DNA of 64,000 nucleotides from Microbacterium sp. Au-Mic1 (GCF_021341785.1 NZ_JAJTTF010000012.1:1-64000), one strand, 5' to 3'; shown: positions 51,570 to 61,892, numbered from the stretch's first letter. Notes: a model not told the origin generated them from the letters alone. Numbers and translations are program-made.

Positions 51570-51875
51570 GTGGGTGGGGAGCAGACGGCACAGTGGCGTA
51601 TCGCCGACGCCGTCGCGTGGACGATCAGCGGCAACGACGTCGTCGCCCTCGATCTCGAGTCCTCGACGGCGCATCCGATGACGCTGCAGGAGACGGCGGC
51701 GTACATCTGGGAGGAGATCGCCGTGAACAGTCCGATCTCCACGAACTCACTGGTCACGAACGTCGCTGATGCCTACGAGGTCGGGGAGGAGATCGTCAGA
51801 GACGATGTCCTCGCCCTGCTCGATGAGCTCCGCGACAGGCATCTGATCCGCCGCACGACCTCCGCCGGCATCTGA
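51570..51875 (+). CDS. PqqD-like small protein (RRE-type fold)
   Basis: A 101-residue protein. VVALDLESSTAHPMTLQETA followed by a helix (AYIWEEI) and DVLALLDELRDRHLIRR is the PqqD family pattern. PqqD domains bind leader peptides for modifying enzymes in PQQ and RiPP pathways, but no radical-SAM enzyme or precursor is seen here. Free-standing PqqD-like proteins also occur in polysaccharide clusters, often with NTP_transf_5 proteins; one is encoded at 37605-38513. GTG 51570 is the best start. galE begins 18 bases after its stop. Confidence 0.65.
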   Translation: MGGEQTAQWRIADAVAWTISGNDVVALDLESSTAHPMTLQETAAYIWEEIAVNSPISTNSLVTNVADAYEVGEEIVRDDVLALLDELRDRHLIRRTTSAGI

Positions 51876-51893
51876 CTCGAAGGAGCCACCACC

Positions 51894-52916
51894 ATGCACG
51901 TCCTCGTCACCGGCGGCGCCGGATTCATCGGTTCGCACACGGTCGTCGCTCTCCTCGAGCGCGGGCACGACGTCACGATCGCCGACGACTTCGACAACTC
52001 GTCACCCGAGGTGATCAACCGGATCGAGCAGATCACCGGCATCCGACCAGCACTGGCGGAGGTCGATCTGCGCGACGAGGAAGCATTCGACGCCGCATTC
52101 GCGACCACGGCGCCCGACGCCGTCATCCATTTCGCCGGGCTGAAGTCGGTCGGCGAGAGCTCGATCGATCCGCTCCGCTATTACGAGCACAATCTCAGCA
52201 GCACATTCTCGCTGCTGAACGCGATGAAGAAGCACGGCGTGCGCACCCTCGTCTTCTCCTCTTCGGCGACGGTCTACGGCGAAGGCCAGGAGCCGCCCTA
52301 TGGCGAGGACGGCGGGCCGCTCGACGCGAACAATCCGTACGGCATGACCAAGGTGATGCTCGAGCGGATCCTCTCGGATGTCGCCGATGCCGAGCCGGGA
52401 TGGCACATCGCGCTGCTGCGCTACTTCAACCCGATCGGAGCTCATGAGAGCGGTCTGATCGGAGAGGATCCGAAGGGCGTGCCGAACAACCTCGTGCCGT
52501 ACGTGCTGCAGGTGGCCATCGGTCGCCGCCCGCACGTCAGCATCTACGGCGACGACTACCCGACCGCCGACGGCACCGGCGAACGCGACTACATCCACAT
52601 CGCGGATCTCGCGGAAGGACACGTCGCAGCGCTCGAGAAGATCGTGGCGATCGAAGGTGCACGGGCATGGAATCTGGGCACCGGGCAGGGGACGTCGGTG
52701 AAGCAGCTGATCGCCGCCGTCGAATCGGCCTCGGGCATTCGGATCCCGGCGGTCATCGCACCCCGTCGCGCGGGCGACCTGCCGCGCAGTTGGGCCGACA
52801 CCTCGCGCGCAGAGGCCGAACTGGGCTGGAGAGCCACCCGCGACATCGCGGATATGGCTCGTGACGGCTGGCGCTGGCAGTCGCAGAATCCGCGTGGCTT
52901 CGACTCCGTCGACTGA
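51894..52916 (+). CDS. galE: UDP-glucose 4-epimerase
   Basis: A 340-residue short-chain dehydrogenase-type epimerase of the normal GalE length. VLVTGGAGFIGSHTVVALL is the NAD loop; Y149 and K153 in NNPYGMTKVMLE with S124 in FSSSATVYGE are the catalytic triad; YFNPIGAHESGLIGEDP is the GalE sugar-binding signature. It interconverts UDP-Glc and UDP-Gal (and possibly UDP-GlcNAc/GalNAc) for glycan synthesis. GAAGGAG lies about 13 bases before the ATG. Likely co-transcribed with the PqqD-like gene. Confidence 0.93.
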   Translation: MHVLVTGGAGFIGSHTVVALLERGHDVTIADDFDNSSPEVINRIEQITGIRPALAEVDLRDEEAFDAAFATTAPDAVIHFAGLKSVGESSIDPLRYYEHNLSSTFSLLNAMKKHGVRTLVFSSSATVYGEGQEPPYGEDGGPLDANNPYGMTKVMLERILSDVADAEPGWHIALLRYFNPIGAHESGLIGEDPKGVPNNLVPYVLQVAIGRRPHVSIYGDDYPTADGTGERDYIHIADLAEGHVAALEKIVAIEGARAWNLGTGQGTSVKQLIAAVESASGIRIPAVIAPRRAGDLPRSWADTSRAEAELGWRATRDIADMARDGWRWQSQNPRGFDSVD

Positions 52917-52998
52917 GCGGGACCGCCGCACGCAACTGTGGCCGAATCGACGCCGCGCGACCATGGCCTGCGGCGTGCCGGATCCCTAGAATCGCACC

Positions 52999-54915
52999 GT
53001 GCCTTCCCGACACGAAGAACGTGGGGCGCGCCCGGCTCCCGAGAACTCTTCACCCGAATCGGACGGTTCGCTCGCACGCCTTCCCGTCGACGCGGACCTC
53101 GAGCACGAGAAGTCCAAGAAGCGATACCGTCGCCCCCTGCTGAAGAGCGCCCGGTTCTGGGTGCCGATCGCGATCCTGCTGGTGCTCATCGGGCTCGCCA
53201 TCGCCGGCACCCTCGCCGCGAAGCAGCTCTACGGACACGCGATGGCGGCGAAGGCCGACCTCGAGAAGGCCATCCCGCTCGTCGACACCGTGCAGCAGCA
53301 GATGCTCGACGGCGACACCGCCGGCGCGAAGGCCACGATCGCGCAGATCTCGCAACTGACGGCCGCCGCCGAGAAGGAGACCACGGGCCGGCTGTGGAAG
53401 AGCGCGGAGTGGGTGCCGGTGGCCGGGCCGAACCTCGTCGCCGCACGCGTGGTCGCCGGATCCGTCAACGACCTCGTCACCAACGCGATCACGCCGCTCA
53501 CCGCGGTCGACCTCAAGGCCCTGATGCCCAAGGACGGCGCCATCGACGTCGCCAACCTCTCCAAGCTCGCCGCCACGATCGAGACGGCGAACACGAGCGT
53601 CACCCGCATCAGGACGAGTCTCGACAGACTCGACCGCTCCGCCCTCGTGCCCCAGGTGGCCTCCGGCGTCGCCCAGCTCGACGCGGCGATGGCGAAGATC
53701 GAACCCGCCGTGACCCCGATCCACAATGCGCTCACCATCCTGCCGAAGGCCCTCGGCGCCGACGGCCCTCAGCACTACCTGCTCATCTTCCAGAACAACG
53801 CGGAGTCGCGCGGCACCGGCGGCAACCCCGCCGCCATCACCCTGCTGACGGCCGAGAACGGCAAGATCTCGATGACGCAGCAGGCCAATTCCACCGACTT
53901 CAGGAACGGCCGCCCGGATCCGGTCATCGCACTGAACCCCGAGACCCAGGCACTCTACGGCGACAAGATCGGCCGCTACATCCAGGACGCCACGCTCTCC
54001 CCCGATTTCAGCGAGACCGCGCAGATCGTTCGCGCCTGGTGGGCGGAGACATACGGCACCCCCGTCGATGCCGTCGCGTCGATGGACCCGGTCGCGCTCA
54101 GCTACGTGCTGCGCGCCATCGGCCCCGTGACCATGCCTGCTCCGTTCGGCGAGACGCTCACGGCGGACAACGCGGTGCCGCTGCTGCTGAACGAGGTGTA
54201 CGCGAAGTACCCGGATCCCGCCACGCAGGACGCGTTCTTCGCGTCCGCCGCCAAGACCGTCTTCGACGCGCTCCTCACCACGCACGCCGATCCCAAGGCA
54301 CTGCTGACCGCCCTGGTGCAGGCCTCGAAGGAGGGGCGCCTGATGTACTCCCCCGGCGACGAGTCGCAAGCCAAGCTGCTGGCCGGCACCCCGGTGGGCG
54401 GCAACATGCCCGTTGACAACGCGAAGACCACCGACCTCGGCGTCTACATCGACGACCTCACGGCAAGCAAGCTCGACTACTACATGCAGATGGGCATCGC
54501 CGCGTCGAGCACGCAATGCCAGAAGCCCGATGCGCCGACGTTCACCAGCACGGTCACGCTGCAGAACACGCTCGACCCGGCCGCAGTCCCCGGTCTGCCG
54601 CCGTACGTCGATCCGGGGCTCTTCTTCCCCAAAGGCCACGCCTCCACGGACGTGTACCTTTACGGACCGGTCGGATCCACTCTCGTGGGCGTCACGGTCG
54701 ACGGTCAGGTCATCCCCGTGTCGGGGCTTCCGCACCTGGGCCGCACCGTGGCGAAGGTGAACGTGCTCATGGCGCCCGGCCAGACGGCGACGGTAGCCGC
54801 CTCGTTCAGCGCTCCCGCCGGCGCGTTCGGGCCGCTCGAGGTGCGCCACACGCCGATGGTGAAGGCGACGCCCGTCACGATCGACACCCCGGGGTGCACG
54901 CCGGCGAAGAAGTAG
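52999..54915 (+). CDS. DUF4012 membrane-anchored protein (paralogue 2)
   Basis: A 638-residue paralogue of the protein at 31588-33396. Residues 1-50 are charged and cytoplasmic, followed by one helix (FWVPIAILLVLIGLAIAGTL), a helical stalk, and the DUF4012 domain with NAESRGTGGNPAAITLL, DPVALSYVLRAIGPV and PLLLNEVYAKYPDPATQDA. The equivalent segments of the two copies are roughly half identical by eye. Start GTG 52999 is weakly supported. Neighbours are galE and the membrane-anchored proline-rich protein at 54996-56189, convergent to it. The role is unknown; an extracytoplasmic function in glycan attachment or display is a guess. Confidence 0.8.
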   Translation: MPSRHEERGARPAPENSSPESDGSLARLPVDADLEHEKSKKRYRRPLLKSARFWVPIAILLVLIGLAIAGTLAAKQLYGHAMAAKADLEKAIPLVDTVQQQMLDGDTAGAKATIAQISQLTAAAEKETTGRLWKSAEWVPVAGPNLVAARVVAGSVNDLVTNAITPLTAVDLKALMPKDGAIDVANLSKLAATIETANTSVTRIRTSLDRLDRSALVPQVASGVAQLDAAMAKIEPAVTPIHNALTILPKALGADGPQHYLLIFQNNAESRGTGGNPAAITLLTAENGKISMTQQANSTDFRNGRPDPVIALNPETQALYGDKIGRYIQDATLSPDFSETAQIVRAWWAETYGTPVDAVASMDPVALSYVLRAIGPVTMPAPFGETLTADNAVPLLLNEVYAKYPDPATQDAFFASAAKTVFDALLTTHADPKALLTALVQASKEGRLMYSPGDESQAKLLAGTPVGGNMPVDNAKTTDLGVYIDDLTASKLDYYMQMGIAASSTQCQKPDAPTFTSTVTLQNTLDPAAVPGLPPYVDPGLFFPKGHASTDVYLYGPVGSTLVGVTVDGQVIPVSGLPHLGRTVAKVNVLMAPGQTATVAASFSAPAGAFGPLEVRHTPMVKATPVTIDTPGCTPAKK

Positions 54916-54952
54916 TGCGGCACGGTGTGCGGCCCAGATACGCGGCCACGGC

Positions 54953-54988
54953 TCGATCCCCCGCGGGGCTGGTCAGCTCCGGGATCGA
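54953..54988. terminator. Possible bidirectional terminator
   Basis: TCGATCCC and GGGATCGA form an eight-pair stem with a 20-base GC-rich loop between two convergent genes. There is no T-run on either side. Confidence 0.4.
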
Positions 54989-54995
54989 CTGAGGC

Positions 54996-56189
54996 TCACG
55001 GCGAAGGCAGCACGATCGTGGGATCCGCGGGCGGAGTGCTCACCGGCGGCTGCGACGGGTCCGACGGCGGCGGCGATGACGGCTCCGTCGGTGGCACGGT
55101 CGGCTCCGTCGTGGTCCCGCCGCTGGTGCCCGTGCCTCCGGTGCGGCCGGATCCACTCGACTCGCCCTCCGCGACGGCACGCGCCTGGTCCGCGATGAGC
55201 GCGGCGAGCGCGCTGCGCCAGGCCTCCATCGCGGCGAACGGCGTCGGACCGAACGGATCCGAGGCAGCTGCTGCGGCCGCCGTGTCGGTCGCCGCGATGC
55301 GGAACGGCTCCGCGGCGTCGGCGTTCTCGGCCACGGCCGTCGCCGCGAACGCCGGGATCGACTGCCGGAAGGTGGTGATCGCCCCGCGGAACCCGGCGCT
55401 CGCGGCGGTGAGAGACGCATGCCCCGCTGCGATGTCGCGCTCGAGCTGGTCCAGCGAGGCGTTGGTCGCGCTCTTGCCCGCGGGTTTCGGCACCTTCACC
55501 GCGGCGATCGCGGCGACGTAGGCCTGACGCGCGGCATCGGCGGCGAGCCGCGCGGACTCGTCACTGGATCCGGCCATCGCCGCCAGCGGCGCTGCGAACG
55601 AATCGGCACTGGTCTTCGCAGCCACCACGGCGGCGGCCAGCGTGTCGACCGACTCGTTGACGTTCGCCACGCGCTCTGGGTCGACGGTCGCGGTCGGAGA
55701 CGCCTGCACGGTCACTGGCGCGGACGCCGCCGGCGTCGCTAGGGCCCAGCCGGCGCCGGCCGCGGTGATCACGAGCCCCACGGCCATCGCGATCGCCTGC
55801 GGACGCGCGAAGCCGTAGGTCTGCGCGTGCTGCGGCTCGGGGCGGGCGGGCACGGGCGACGGGAACGAGTGCGTGTAAGGATGCGCCTCGATCTCGGCCT
55901 CGTCGAACAGGTGCCCCTCGGTCGTGTCGATGAGGGCCGTCGCGGGCGTCAGATGCAGGTCGTCGACCTCGTCCTGCCGGACTGCCGGAATCTGCTGCGA
56001 AGGGGCCAGGTCCGCGAACAGCGCTCCCACGTCGTCGTGATGGCTCTCACCGGCAGCCTGCTCGGGCCCGTGCTCGTGCGGGAACAGCGCCGACAGGTCG
56101 AAGGCACTCCCGTCGCCGGGCTGCGGGCGTTCGCCGTTCGCAGCCGCTGCGGTGCCGGCCCCGTCCCGGGGCAGGTCATCGTCGGGCAT
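54996..56189 (-). CDS. Single-pass membrane protein with helical outer domain and Pro-rich tail
   Basis: A 397-residue protein of no family I recognise. Residues 1-138 are acidic, hydrophilic and cytoplasmic; about 140-165 (IAMAVGLVITAAGAGWALAT) form one membrane helix; about 170-330 are Ala-rich and helical with heptad-like spacing; the last 55 residues are Gly/Ser/Thr then Pro-rich and could cross or touch the cell wall. ATG 56189 begins MPDDDLPRD with GAAAGG upstream; the ORF extends further but into repeat DNA. It ends convergently with the DUF4012 gene, and the two could act in one envelope process (inference from position). Confidence 0.65.
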   Translation of the reverse strand: MPDDDLPRDGAGTAAAANGERPQPGDGSAFDLSALFPHEHGPEQAAGESHHDDVGALFADLAPSQQIPAVRQDEVDDLHLTPATALIDTTEGHLFDEAEIEAHPYTHSFPSPVPARPEPQHAQTYGFARPQAIAMAVGLVITAAGAGWALATPAASAPVTVQASPTATVDPERVANVNESVDTLAAAVVAAKTSADSFAAPLAAMAGSSDESARLAADAARQAYVAAIAAVKVPKPAGKSATNASLDQLERDIAAGHASLTAASAGFRGAITTFRQSIPAFAATAVAENADAAEPFRIAATDTAAAAAASDPFGPTPFAAMEAWRSALAALIADQARAVAEGESSGSGRTGGTGTSGGTTTEPTVPPTEPSSPPPSDPSQPPVSTPPADPTIVLPSP

Positions 56190-56318
56190 CTGTCTCTGCC
56201 TTTCCCACGTCGACGCGGTACTCGACTCTATCGACAAAGCGACGCCGGCTTCGTGAGGCGACGGGTGCGGCACCCGCCGGATCGGGCACCCCGCCGTCCC
56301 CGCACTCTTCGCCGGCAT

Positions 56319-56472
56319 TCGCTGGTCGCGATACGCCCTATCAGCGCGCTCGAAGGGGGGCCTCGCGACCAGCGAACCTGGCACGGGGGCGAGTTGCGAC
56401 AGGCGAACCCGGCACGAGGGCGACTCGAGACCAGCGAACCCCGGCACCAGGGCGAGTCACGACAGGCGAGCG
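56319..56472. repeat. 31-bp tandem repeat array, family B, left of ugd
   Basis: TTCGCTGGTCGC (56319-56330) is the inverted copy of GCGACCAGCGAA (56365-56376). From 56365 follow three and a half direct units of 31-32 bases (56365, 56396, 56427, 56459), each with GCGAACC, GGCAC and GGGCGA blocks. It fills the gap between the Pro-rich protein gene and ugd (56190-56507); no other gene is seen there. Confidence 0.8.
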
Positions 56473-56507
56473 TGCGGCGCAGCCGAAGCTCCCCCGCGGT
56501 CGGACTG

Positions 56508-57818
56508 CTACGGGCGCCCCATGCCCAGGTACGTCCATCCTTCAGCGCGCCACGCCGCAGGATCCAGGCAGTTGCGTCCGTCGACGACGATGCGTCCCGG
56601 GGTCAGCGACGCCGCGTGCGCGGGGGTCAGCTCGCGACGATAGAGATCCCACTCGGTGACCAGCACGAGCGCCTCGGCCCTGCGGATCGCCTCGTCGCGA
56701 TCGCGCTTGTACTTCAGCTGCGGATGCAGGCGCTTCGCATTCGGGATCGCCTCCGGATCCGTCACCGTGACCTTCGCCCCCAGCCCGCGCAACCGGGTGG
56801 CGACGTCGAGTGCGGGCGAGTCGCGCACGTCGTCGCTGTGCGGTTTGAACGCGGCGCCCAGCATCGTGATCCGCCGCCCCACCACGCTGCCGCCGAACGC
56901 GTCGACCACGAGGCGCACGGCGTGCTCCCGGCGACGCAGATTGATCGCATCGACCTCGCGGAGGAAGCCCACCGACGCCCCGCGTCCGAGCTCCTCCGCG
57001 CGTGCCGCGAAGGCGCGGATGTCCTTCGGCAGGCAGCCGCCGCCGAACCCGATCCCCGCGCCCAGGAAGCGCCGGCCGATCCGCTCGTCATGGCCGATCG
57101 CGTCGGCGAGCAGGGTCACGTCCGCGCCGGACGCCTCGGCGATCTCCGCCATCGCGTTGATGAACGAGATCTTCGTGGCGAGGAAGGCATTGGCCGCGCC
57201 TTTCACGAGCTCGGCTGTGGCGAGGTCGGTGGCGAGGAACGGGCTGCCGCTCGCGATCGCATCCGCATACGCCTCGCGCAGCACGTCCGTGCCACGCGCA
57301 CCGGCGGCGTCGGCGGCGGCGCCGACCACGAGCCGGTCCGGGCGCAGTGTGTCGTGCACCGCCCACCCCTCGCGCAGGAACTCCGGGTTCCAGACCAGGG
57401 TCGCGCCGGTCTCGGCCACGCGCCCGGCCAGCGCCGCGGCGGTGCCCACGGGCACGGTGGACTTGCCCGCCACCACGTCGCCGGGCTGCAGGTGCGGGAG
57501 CAGCGCGTCGAGCGCCGCATGCACGTAGCGCAGGTCGGCAGCCGACGAGTCCGGCTGCTGCGGGGTGCCCACGGCGAGGAAGTGCACCCGCGCACTGCGG
57601 GCATCGGCGATATCCGCAGAGAACATCAGCCGCCCGCTCTCCACGCCGCTCGCCAGCAGCTCGTCCAGCCCCGGCTCGAAGAACGGCGCGCGCCCCGCGG
57701 CGAGCGCGGCGATCTTGACCGGATCCGTGTCGATCCCGATCACGTCATGCCCGATCGATGCCATGGCCGCCGCATGCACGGCGCCGAGATACCCGCAGCC
57801 GATCACAGACATCCGCAT
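56508..57818 (-). CDS. ugd: UDP-glucose 6-dehydrogenase
   Basis: A 436-residue UDP-sugar dehydrogenase. VIGCGYLGAVHAAAMASIGH is the NAD loop, KSTVPVGTAAALAG and NPEFLREGWAVHDTLRPDR are the UDP-glucose-branch blocks, and C262 in GFGGGCLPKD is the catalytic cysteine. The FLREG and GGGCLPKD forms indicate UDP-Glc rather than UDP-GlcNAc (compare GGHCIPVYP in the protein at 36238). It makes UDP-glucuronic acid. Start ATG 57818; no clear ribosome binding site. It is isolated between two members of the same repeat family. Confidence 0.93.
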   Translation of the reverse strand: MRMSVIGCGYLGAVHAAAMASIGHDVIGIDTDPVKIAALAAGRAPFFEPGLDELLASGVESGRLMFSADIADARSARVHFLAVGTPQQPDSSAADLRYVHAALDALLPHLQPGDVVAGKSTVPVGTAAALAGRVAETGATLVWNPEFLREGWAVHDTLRPDRLVVGAAADAAGARGTDVLREAYADAIASGSPFLATDLATAELVKGAANAFLATKISFINAMAEIAEASGADVTLLADAIGHDERIGRRFLGAGIGFGGGCLPKDIRAFAARAEELGRGASVGFLREVDAINLRRREHAVRLVVDAFGGSVVGRRITMLGAAFKPHSDDVRDSPALDVATRLRGLGAKVTVTDPEAIPNAKRLHPQLKYKRDRDEAIRRAEALVLVTEWDLYRRELTPAHAASLTPGRIVVDGRNCLDPAAWRAEGWTYLGMGRP

Positions 57819-57972
57819 GAGGCCACATCACCGGATCCGCCTCTCCTGCGCACGACGAGCAGGCGTCGCGACGGCGACCTCTGGGTGAACGATTGGGGCA
57901 GGCGCACCCTCGGGGAGCACGTGCACCGGGAGGCGCTGGCGTGCGGTCGCTCCCACGCGCGGCCCGGTGCCC

Positions 57973-58064
57973 GTTCGCTGGTCGCCAATCGCCCCTTCAC
58001 GACGCCCCAAAGGGCCATACGCGACCAGCGAACAGCACCCCGGGGCCACAAGCGACCAGCGAAC
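57973..58064. repeat. Family B repeat, right of ugd
   Basis: GTTCGCTGGTCGC (57973-57985) is inverted relative to two identical GCGACCAGCGAAC copies at 58021-58033 and 58052-58064, which are 31 bases apart, the same period as the array left of ugd. The rest of the 57819-58126 gap holds no gene. Confidence 0.8.
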
Positions 58065-58126
58065 AGCGTCCGAATGACCCCGAAGGCGACGAACGACAGG
58101 CAAGGGCCAACGGACCGTCGAGAAAC

Positions 58127-58795
58127 CTACTTCGGCGTCGCCGTCACCAGGATCGGCAGATGGTCCGACTCCCCCTGCGGCAGCGTGCGCACCGACTCCA
58201 CGACGAACCCCGACGCCGCGGCGAAGTCGTAGAACCCGCGGAACACCCGATAGCGCGTGTACGTGTGCTGGTCGCTCATGACCAGCTCGTACCCGACGTC
58301 GCGCATGTGCTCGCTGAGCCGCTCCTTGAACACGGGGTAGTTGAAGTCGCCGACGATGAGCTGAGGCAGACCCCAGCCGAGTTCGGAGAGCTCCGACAGC
58401 GCAGCGCGGATCTGGTCCCGCCGCAGTGCATTGCGCGCCGTGAGCGGAGCCGCGTGCAGCGACGCCACGAGGAAGTCGCGGCCGGCGTCGATGTCGCGCA
58501 GCCGCACGCCCAGCAGCCGCTCATGCGCGGGGCGGAGCACGTGGTCGTGCAGCGACTTCTTCACCGAGACCGCCGCCATGTCGACGAGGCGGAACGCGCT
58601 GGAGCGGTAGTAGATCGCGAGTCCCAGTCGGTTGCGCTGCGTCGTGTGGGCGAGAACCAGCCCTCCGGCGCGCTCCGGCAGCGAGGCGGTGTCCCCCTCC
58701 TGCAGGCACAGCACGTCGGGGTCATGGGCGTCGACGAGGTCGTCGAGCTCATGCGCCGCCCGGTGCTTGCGCAGGTTGTAGGAGATGATCCGCAC
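58127..58795 (-). CDS. Endonuclease/exonuclease/phosphatase (EEP) family protein
   Basis: A 222-residue metal-dependent hydrolase. RIISYNLRKHR starts the fold with the metal-binding Asn, DVLCLQEGD holds the conserved Glu, LIVGDFNYP the Asp/Asn pair, and GESDHLPILV the final Asp-His. These residues form the EEP active site that cuts phosphodiesters or removes phosphates. Members act on DNA, RNA, inositol phosphates or lipids, so the substrate is open. No signal peptide. GTG 58795 (or GTG 58804) is the likely start. It lies downstream of truA on the same strand, separated by 330 bases of repeats. Confidence 0.8.
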   Translation of the reverse strand: MRIISYNLRKHRAAHELDDLVDAHDPDVLCLQEGDTASLPERAGGLVLAHTTQRNRLGLAIYYRSSAFRLVDMAAVSVKKSLHDHVLRPAHERLLGVRLRDIDAGRDFLVASLHAAPLTARNALRRDQIRAALSELSELGWGLPQLIVGDFNYPVFKERLSEHMRDVGYELVMSDQHTYTRYRVFRGFYDFAAASGFVVESVRTLPQGESDHLPILVTATPK

Positions 58796-59002
58796 GGTCC
58801 CCACCGTACCCGCGCGCGCTCTCGGCAGCCTGGGCGGTTGCGCGGTGTTCACGGGGTATTACGGATCCGGATCCGCCGCGCGCGATGCGCATGTTGCCCG
58901 CACGGTCGGGAGGAGAACGCGCGCTGGGGTGGTTCCGGCGCCCCGGGACGCTCCGGCGGGGGGATCCGCGGGCTGGGCGCGTCTCAGACGGCTGGAGAAA
59001 GT

Positions 59003-59103
59003 CCGGATGGCTGGAAATCTCCGGGGAGCTCTCCAGCCATCCGGGCAAACCTCAGCCATATGGATGCGCCCGGCGAACTCCAGCCATCCGGACGCGCCGG
59101 GCA
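59003..59103. repeat. Palindromic repeat, family C (CAGCCATCCGG)
   Basis: CCGGATGGCTGGA (59003-59015) and TCCAGCCATCCGG (59032-59044) are perfect inverted copies around a 16-base loop. Two degenerate direct copies follow (CAGCCATATGGATGCGCC and CAGCCATCCGGACGCGCC, about 59052 and 59080). It lies in the gap 58796-59125 between truA and the EEP gene, where no gene is seen. Confidence 0.75.
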
Positions 59104-59125
59104 CAGAACGGATCCAGGATCCGGC

Positions 59126-60037
59126 TCAGTCGTCCTGGCCGCGGCGGTTGCGGGTCTGCTCGGCGCGTGCGGCGAGCAGCTCGTCCGCGGGGTAGCCGAC
59201 CTCGGTCAACGTGAGGCCGCGCGCGGCGAGCACCTTGAACGCGCTCGTTCGGGTGAGCTCGTCGCGCAGACGGGCGAGGTCGGCGACCTCGAGGCGCCCC
59301 TCCCCCACGGCCGCGCACGCGCCCACGAGCGCGCGCACCATGCTATGGCAGAACGCGTCGGCCTTCACCTCGGCCACGAGCACCCCGGTCGCATCGCGCA
59401 CCCAGCGGTAGTCGAGCAGCGTGCGGATCGTGGTGGCCTCCTCGCGCGGCTTGCAATAGGCGGCGAAGTCGTGCAGGCCGATGAGGGTCTGCGCGGCGGC
59501 GTCCATGGCGCCTTCATCGAGGGATCCCTTGATCGTCGTGGTGTCGTGGCGCAGCAGCGGATCGTAGCCGGCCCGGGCATCGGCGAGTCGATAGCGGTAG
59601 CGCCGCCACACCGCGGAGAAGCGCGCGTCGAAGCCCTCCGGTGCGAGCGCGGTGCGCGACACCGTGACGTCGGGGTACTGCCCGAGCACCCCCCGGATCC
59701 GCGACGCCAGGGAGGACGCCGGATCGGCGGCGCCAGAGGCGCCGGAGGCCGGATCGGCCGCGGCACGACCGTTGCGCGTGACCACGCGGGACCACTGCTG
59801 CTCGTCGAGGTCGACGTGCGCGACCTGCCCCGTGGCGTGCACGCCGGCGTCGGTGCGTCCGGCGACGACGAGCCGCGGCCCGGCGTCCGACGGTGCTCCG
59901 GGATCCTGCTCGGCCGACGGCCCGACGATGCGAGCGAGCGCCTGCTCGATCGTGCCCTGCACGGTCCGCAGCCCCGGCTGCTTCGCCCAGCCCCGGAAGT
60001 GGGTGCCGTCGTAGGCGATGTCGAGACGGATGCGCAC
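59126..60037 (-). CDS. truA: tRNA pseudouridine(38-40) synthase
   Basis: A 303-residue TruA. D63 in AGRTDAGVHATGQ is the catalytic aspartate, with IAYDGTHFRGWAKQPGLRTV at the N-terminus and FCHSMVRALVGA near the C-terminus. It modifies U38-U40 of tRNA anticodon arms. In actinobacteria truA usually follows rplQ and stands near rplM in the same direction. Here it is 34 kb from rplM, inverted relative to it, and without rplQ, which suggests rearrangement around the glycan locus. A Gly/Ala/Ser-rich insert follows RNGRAAADP. Confidence 0.93.
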   Translation of the reverse strand: MRIRLDIAYDGTHFRGWAKQPGLRTVQGTIEQALARIVGPSAEQDPGAPSDAGPRLVVAGRTDAGVHATGQVAHVDLDEQQWSRVVTRNGRAAADPASGASGAADPASSLASRIRGVLGQYPDVTVSRTALAPEGFDARFSAVWRRYRYRLADARAGYDPLLRHDTTTIKGSLDEGAMDAAAQTLIGLHDFAAYCKPREEATTIRTLLDYRWVRDATGVLVAEVKADAFCHSMVRALVGACAAVGEGRLEVADLARLRDELTRTSAFKVLAARGLTLTEVGYPADELLAARAEQTRNRRGQDD

Positions 60038-60299
60038 GGTTCAAGGGTACCGATCCCGCTCGCCCTCCCCCGTTCCCCTCTCATCGGGCAGACGGCGTCC
60101 CGGGCAGAACGCGTCCCCGCTCCCCCGGATCCCGGCCGGGAGTATGGTGTCTCACAGATCGCGTCCCACGAGGGCGGATCCGGAATCACCCTGGGACTCA
60201 GTCTCATTCTGTGCGACACTGAATTTCAGGAAGCGGTACCGGCGCCCGAGCCGGCGGCGCAGCGCGACAACGAGTCAGGCCGAGATCGAAGGAGATCCC
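60038..60299. other. Intergenic region upstream of the acyl-CoA ligase gene
   Basis: About 260 bases between divergent genes. AAGGAG precedes the ligase ATG at 60300. TATGGT near 60142 could be a -10 element, but no matching -35 was found. Confidence 0.4.
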
Positions 60300-61874
<1,575 letters not shown>

Positions 61875-61892
61875 GCCGCCGAGGGCGAGGGG

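Noticed and set aside
56319..58064. CRISPR array
   Set aside because: The 31-base direct units are nearly contiguous with no unique spacers, only two to four copies occur, and there are no cas genes.
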